A stretch of 13,838 nt of DNA from an uncultured Oscillospiraceae bacterium. GTDB lineage: Bacteria; Bacillota; Clostridia; Oscillospirales; Oscillospiraceae. The notes below the pieces were generated by a model that saw only the letters and a program-made list of their open reading frames with translations, was not told the origin of the DNA and did no database searches. Position numbers and translations under genes: made by a program. Positions 11,604-13,838 of this stretch are shown here, one piece after another. Every line of letters begins with the position of its first letter. Position 1 is the first letter of the stretch. The stretch lies in the NCBI GenBank assembly GCA_958436045.1, contig CAUBIP010000046.1, positions 1-13,838 on the forward strand. The letters run 5' to 3'.

Positions 11604-13697
11604 TCACACAGAAAATTGCAGATGGTAATACGTCGGGTACGGCCAATAGGACGCTGCGGTCAGCGCCTCCAGCTGGTCAATGGTCTTTCTCGTCTGGTTC
11701 ATTCGGTTGAAAACGACATCGTGGTAATACCGCACCTTCTCCTCCAGCGGGACATCCGGGATCGTCTCGATGGCAGTTTTCAGCATGACCGTCTCCTCCA
11801 TCAGCGTATCGCTCAGCTCACTGATCGTCGCCGCCAGCGCCAGCTCGCTGCGATGCGAGATCCCCAGTCCCTTCTTCCGGGCGACGGTCTTGCACAGATC
11901 GGAGCTGTACCGGGAGACGGCGGAGAAGATCCCCCGCTGCACCATGTCGATCAGCGTGTGGGCTTCAATGGTAATGACATGGCAGTACTTTTCCATATGG
12001 ATCTCATGCCGCGCCTGCATCTCCTGTTCGGTATAGACGCCGTGGCGCGTGTAGAGGTCGATATTTTTCTGCAGGATATAAGCGGGCAGTGCCTCCGCCG
12101 TGTTCCGCAGATTCGGCAGGCCGCGGCGCTGCGCCTCCTCGACCCAGCTCTCCTCATAGCCATTGCCGCTGAAGATGATCCGGCGGTGCCCGGCAAAGGC
12201 CTTCTGCAGCAGATTGTGCAGCGCCTCATTGAAATTCTCCGCCTCTTCCAGGGCGCTGGCAAACTGCTCCAGCTCCTCGGCCATGATCGTATTGAGGACG
12301 GTATTCGGCCCTGCGACAGACTGGCTGGAGCCGGGCATCCGGAATTCGAATTTATTGCCGGTGAAGGCCACTGGCGAGGTCCGGTTGCGGTCCGTCGTGT
12401 CCCGGGAGATATTGGGCAGGACATCCACGCCGATGCGCAGCAGGCCCTTCTGCATATCCGTGCAGTCCTCCCCTGTGACGATGGAGTCGATGATCGCGTC
12501 CAATTCCTCGCCCAGGAAGACGGAGATGATGGCTGGGGGCGCTTCCTGCGCGCCCAGACGATGGTCGTTCCCCGCAAAGGCAACACTGCAGCGCAGCAGC
12601 TCCGGGTATTCATCCACCCCCTTCAGGAACGCCGCCAGAAACAGCAGGAACTGAGCGTTCTGGCTCGGCGTGCTCCCCGGGGAGAAAAGGTTCTTCCCCG
12701 TGTCCGTGGAGAGCGACCAGTTATTGTGCTTGCCGGAGCCGTTGACACCGGCAAAGGGCTTTTCATGCAGCAGGCAGACCAGATCGTGCCGGTCGGCCAC
12801 TTTTTTCATCACTTCCATCGTCAGCTGGTTGTGATCGCAGGCGGTATTGGCATCGCAATAGACCGGCGCCATCTCGTGCTGCGCCGGGGCAACCTCATTG
12901 TGCTTCGTCTTCGAGGGGATGCCCAGCTTCCAGAGCTCTTCGTCCAACTCCTGCATATACGCCGCGACCCGGGGGCGGATGGAGCCGAAGTAATGGTCAT
13001 CCAGCTCCTGGCCCTTGGCCGCCTTGGCGCCGAAGAGCGTCCGGCCCGTCAGGCGCAGGTCCTCCCGCTGCAGATACAGCTTTTTATCCACCAGGAAGTA
13101 CTCCTGCTCCGCGCCCACCTGGGGCGTGACGCGCTTTGTCTCCGTATCGCCGAACAGGCGCAGGATGCGCACCGCCTGCTTGCTGACCTCCTCCATGGAG
13201 CGCAGCAGCGGCGTCTTTTTATCCAGTGCTTCGCCGGAATAGGAGCAGAACACCGTCGGGATGCACAGGCTGCCGTCCTTGATAAAGGCAAACGAGGTCG
13301 GGTCCCAGGCCGTGTACCCTCTGGCTTCAAAGGTTGCCCGCAGGCCGCCGGAGGGGAAGGACGATGCGTCCGGCTCGCCCCGGACGAGCTCCTTGCCAGA
13401 GAATTCCATAATGACCTTACCATGCCCGATAGGGCTCAGGAAGCTGTCGTGCTTCTCTGCCGTGATACCCGTCAGCGGCTGGAACCAGTGTGTGAAATGG
13501 GTCGCGCCGTTTTCCAGCGCCCAGGTTTTCATACCGTCGGCAATGTCATTGGCGACATCCAGATTCAGCGGCTTTTCCTCCTGCAGGCACGCCTGCCACG
13601 CCTTCATCGCGCCAGGCGATACATACTGGGCCATGGTCTCCTCGCCGAATACCATGCTGCCGAACAGATTGGGGATCCTGTCTTTCTTTTCCTTCAT
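11604..13697 (-). CDS. glnN: Glutamine synthetase type III
   Basis: ATP-dependent ligase joining ammonia to glutamate. The 697-aa length identifies the GSIII class (about 700 aa), much longer than GSI (about 450). The start carries the GSIII-specific RIPNLFGSMVFGE (7-19). Catalytic-domain blocks are GAEQEYFLVD (195-204), KHNEVAPAQHEMAP (265-278), GVNGSGKHNNWSLST (317-331) and DRNRTSPVAFTGNKFEFR (436-453), which supply metal, ammonium and ATP contacts. A long helical C-terminal region follows. ATG 13697 has AGGAGG (13708-13713) at 10 bases. pyrG follows closely. The gene should respond to nitrogen supply, but its promoter is not securely visible: the window ends 141 bases upstream. GSIII enzymes form dodecamers and are typical of Bacteroidetes, Clostridia and some cyanobacteria. 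Confidence 0.98.
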   Translation of the reverse strand: MKEKKDRIPNLFGSMVFGEETMAQYVSPGAMKAWQACLQEEKPLNLDVANDIADGMKTWALENGATHFTHWFQPLTGITAEKHDSFLSPIGHGKVIMEFSGKELVRGEPDASSFPSGGLRATFEARGYTAWDPTSFAFIKDGSLCIPTVFCSYSGEALDKKTPLLRSMEEVSKQAVRILRLFGDTETKRVTPQVGAEQEYFLVDKKLYLQREDLRLTGRTLFGAKAAKGQELDDHYFGSIRPRVAAYMQELDEELWKLGIPSKTKHNEVAPAQHEMAPVYCDANTACDHNQLTMEVMKKVADRHDLVCLLHEKPFAGVNGSGKHNNWSLSTDTGKNLFSPGSTPSQNAQFLLFLAAFLKGVDEYPELLRCSVAFAGNDHRLGAQEAPPAIISVFLGEELDAIIDSIVTGEDCTDMQKGLLRIGVDVLPNISRDTTDRNRTSPVAFTGNKFEFRMPGSSQSVAGPNTVLNTIMAEELEQFASALEEAENFNEALHNLLQKAFAGHRRIIFSGNGYEESWVEEAQRRGLPNLRNTAEALPAYILQKNIDLYTRHGVYTEQEMQARHEIHMEKYCHVITIEAHTLIDMVQRGIFSAVSRYSSDLCKTVARKKGLGISHRSELALAATISELSDTLMEETVMLKTAIETIPDVPLEEKVRYYHDVVFNRMNQTRKTIDQLEALTAASYWPYPTYYHLQFSV

Positions 13698-13721
13698 ATG
13701 TGTCTTTCCTCCTCACGGTTT

Positions 13722-13744
13722 GCCCGGCGTGTTCCGTGCCAGGC
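13722..13744 (-). promoter_or_regulatory. Hairpin just upstream of the glnN ribosome binding site
   Basis: Arms 13722-13728 and 13738-13744 form a 7-bp stem (one G-U pair in the RNA) with a 9-base loop, only about 8 bases before the AGGAGG of glnN. It could influence translation. It does not have the paired hexanucleotide-loop form of ANTAR targets known for some clostridial nitrogen genes. Confidence 0.35.
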
Positions 13745-13838
13745 TGACGTGTCCTGCGGCCATCTATCTATCGCAGCGGCAAATGACCGCCGCGGTACGC
13801 GCATTCAAAAAATATGGACACATTTTACACGATTCCAT

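Noticed and set aside
1..13838. Mobile element, CRISPR array, tRNA/rRNA or phage genes
   Set aside because: Both strands were scanned by eye; no transposase-, integrase- or Cas-like proteins, regular repeat arrays or RNA gene signatures were seen.

Overview
The window looks like chromosomal core DNA from a fairly GC-rich, endospore-forming member of the Clostridia. Three sporulation genes (germination protease gpr, forespore sigma factor sigG, a YlmC/YmxH protein), a type III glutamine synthetase and strong AGGAGG-type ribosome binding sites support this. The mix resembles the Oscillospiraceae/Ruminococcaceae of the gut, but that placement is inference. No RNA genes, mobile elements or CRISPR arrays were found.

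Layout, left to right. The 3'-truncated gpmI (glycolysis, minus strand) has its own promoter downstream of recG (minus). Next is rpsT (ribosomal protein S20, minus) with a clear terminator and promoter, divergent from gpr (plus). An AT-rich, gene-poor gap of 460 bases (5005-5464) follows; it contains DnaA-box-like motifs and the 3' hairpins of the next operon. Then comes rpsB-tsf (S2 and EF-Ts, minus) behind a near-consensus sigma-A promoter and a structured leader. The sporulation pair sigG-ylmC (minus) is divergent from a KapD-like DEDDh exonuclease (plus). Two adjacent hairpins separate the convergent exonuclease and pyrG. The window ends with glnN-pyrG (minus), 46 bases apart and probably co-transcribed.

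How the genes fit together. Growth functions (translation, glycolysis, CTP and glutamine synthesis, fork repair) are interleaved with forespore functions. SigG would be expected to drive or boost forespore genes, including gpr, whose product degrades the small acid-soluble spore proteins at germination. GlnN makes glutamine, the amide donor PyrG uses to make CTP.

I do not see a clear new multi-gene system. The points most worth a second look are: a plant/kinetoplastid-type phosphoglycerate mutase; a very compact GPR with almost no propeptide; a SigG with Glu where the Bacillus protein has the Asn linked to CsfB/Gin sensitivity; a KapD-like exonuclease with an added zinc-ribbon-like segment and Arg-rich tail beside sigG; a DnaA-box-like cluster in the gap after gpr; and possible overlap of the rpsT promoter with a forespore-type promoter for gpr.
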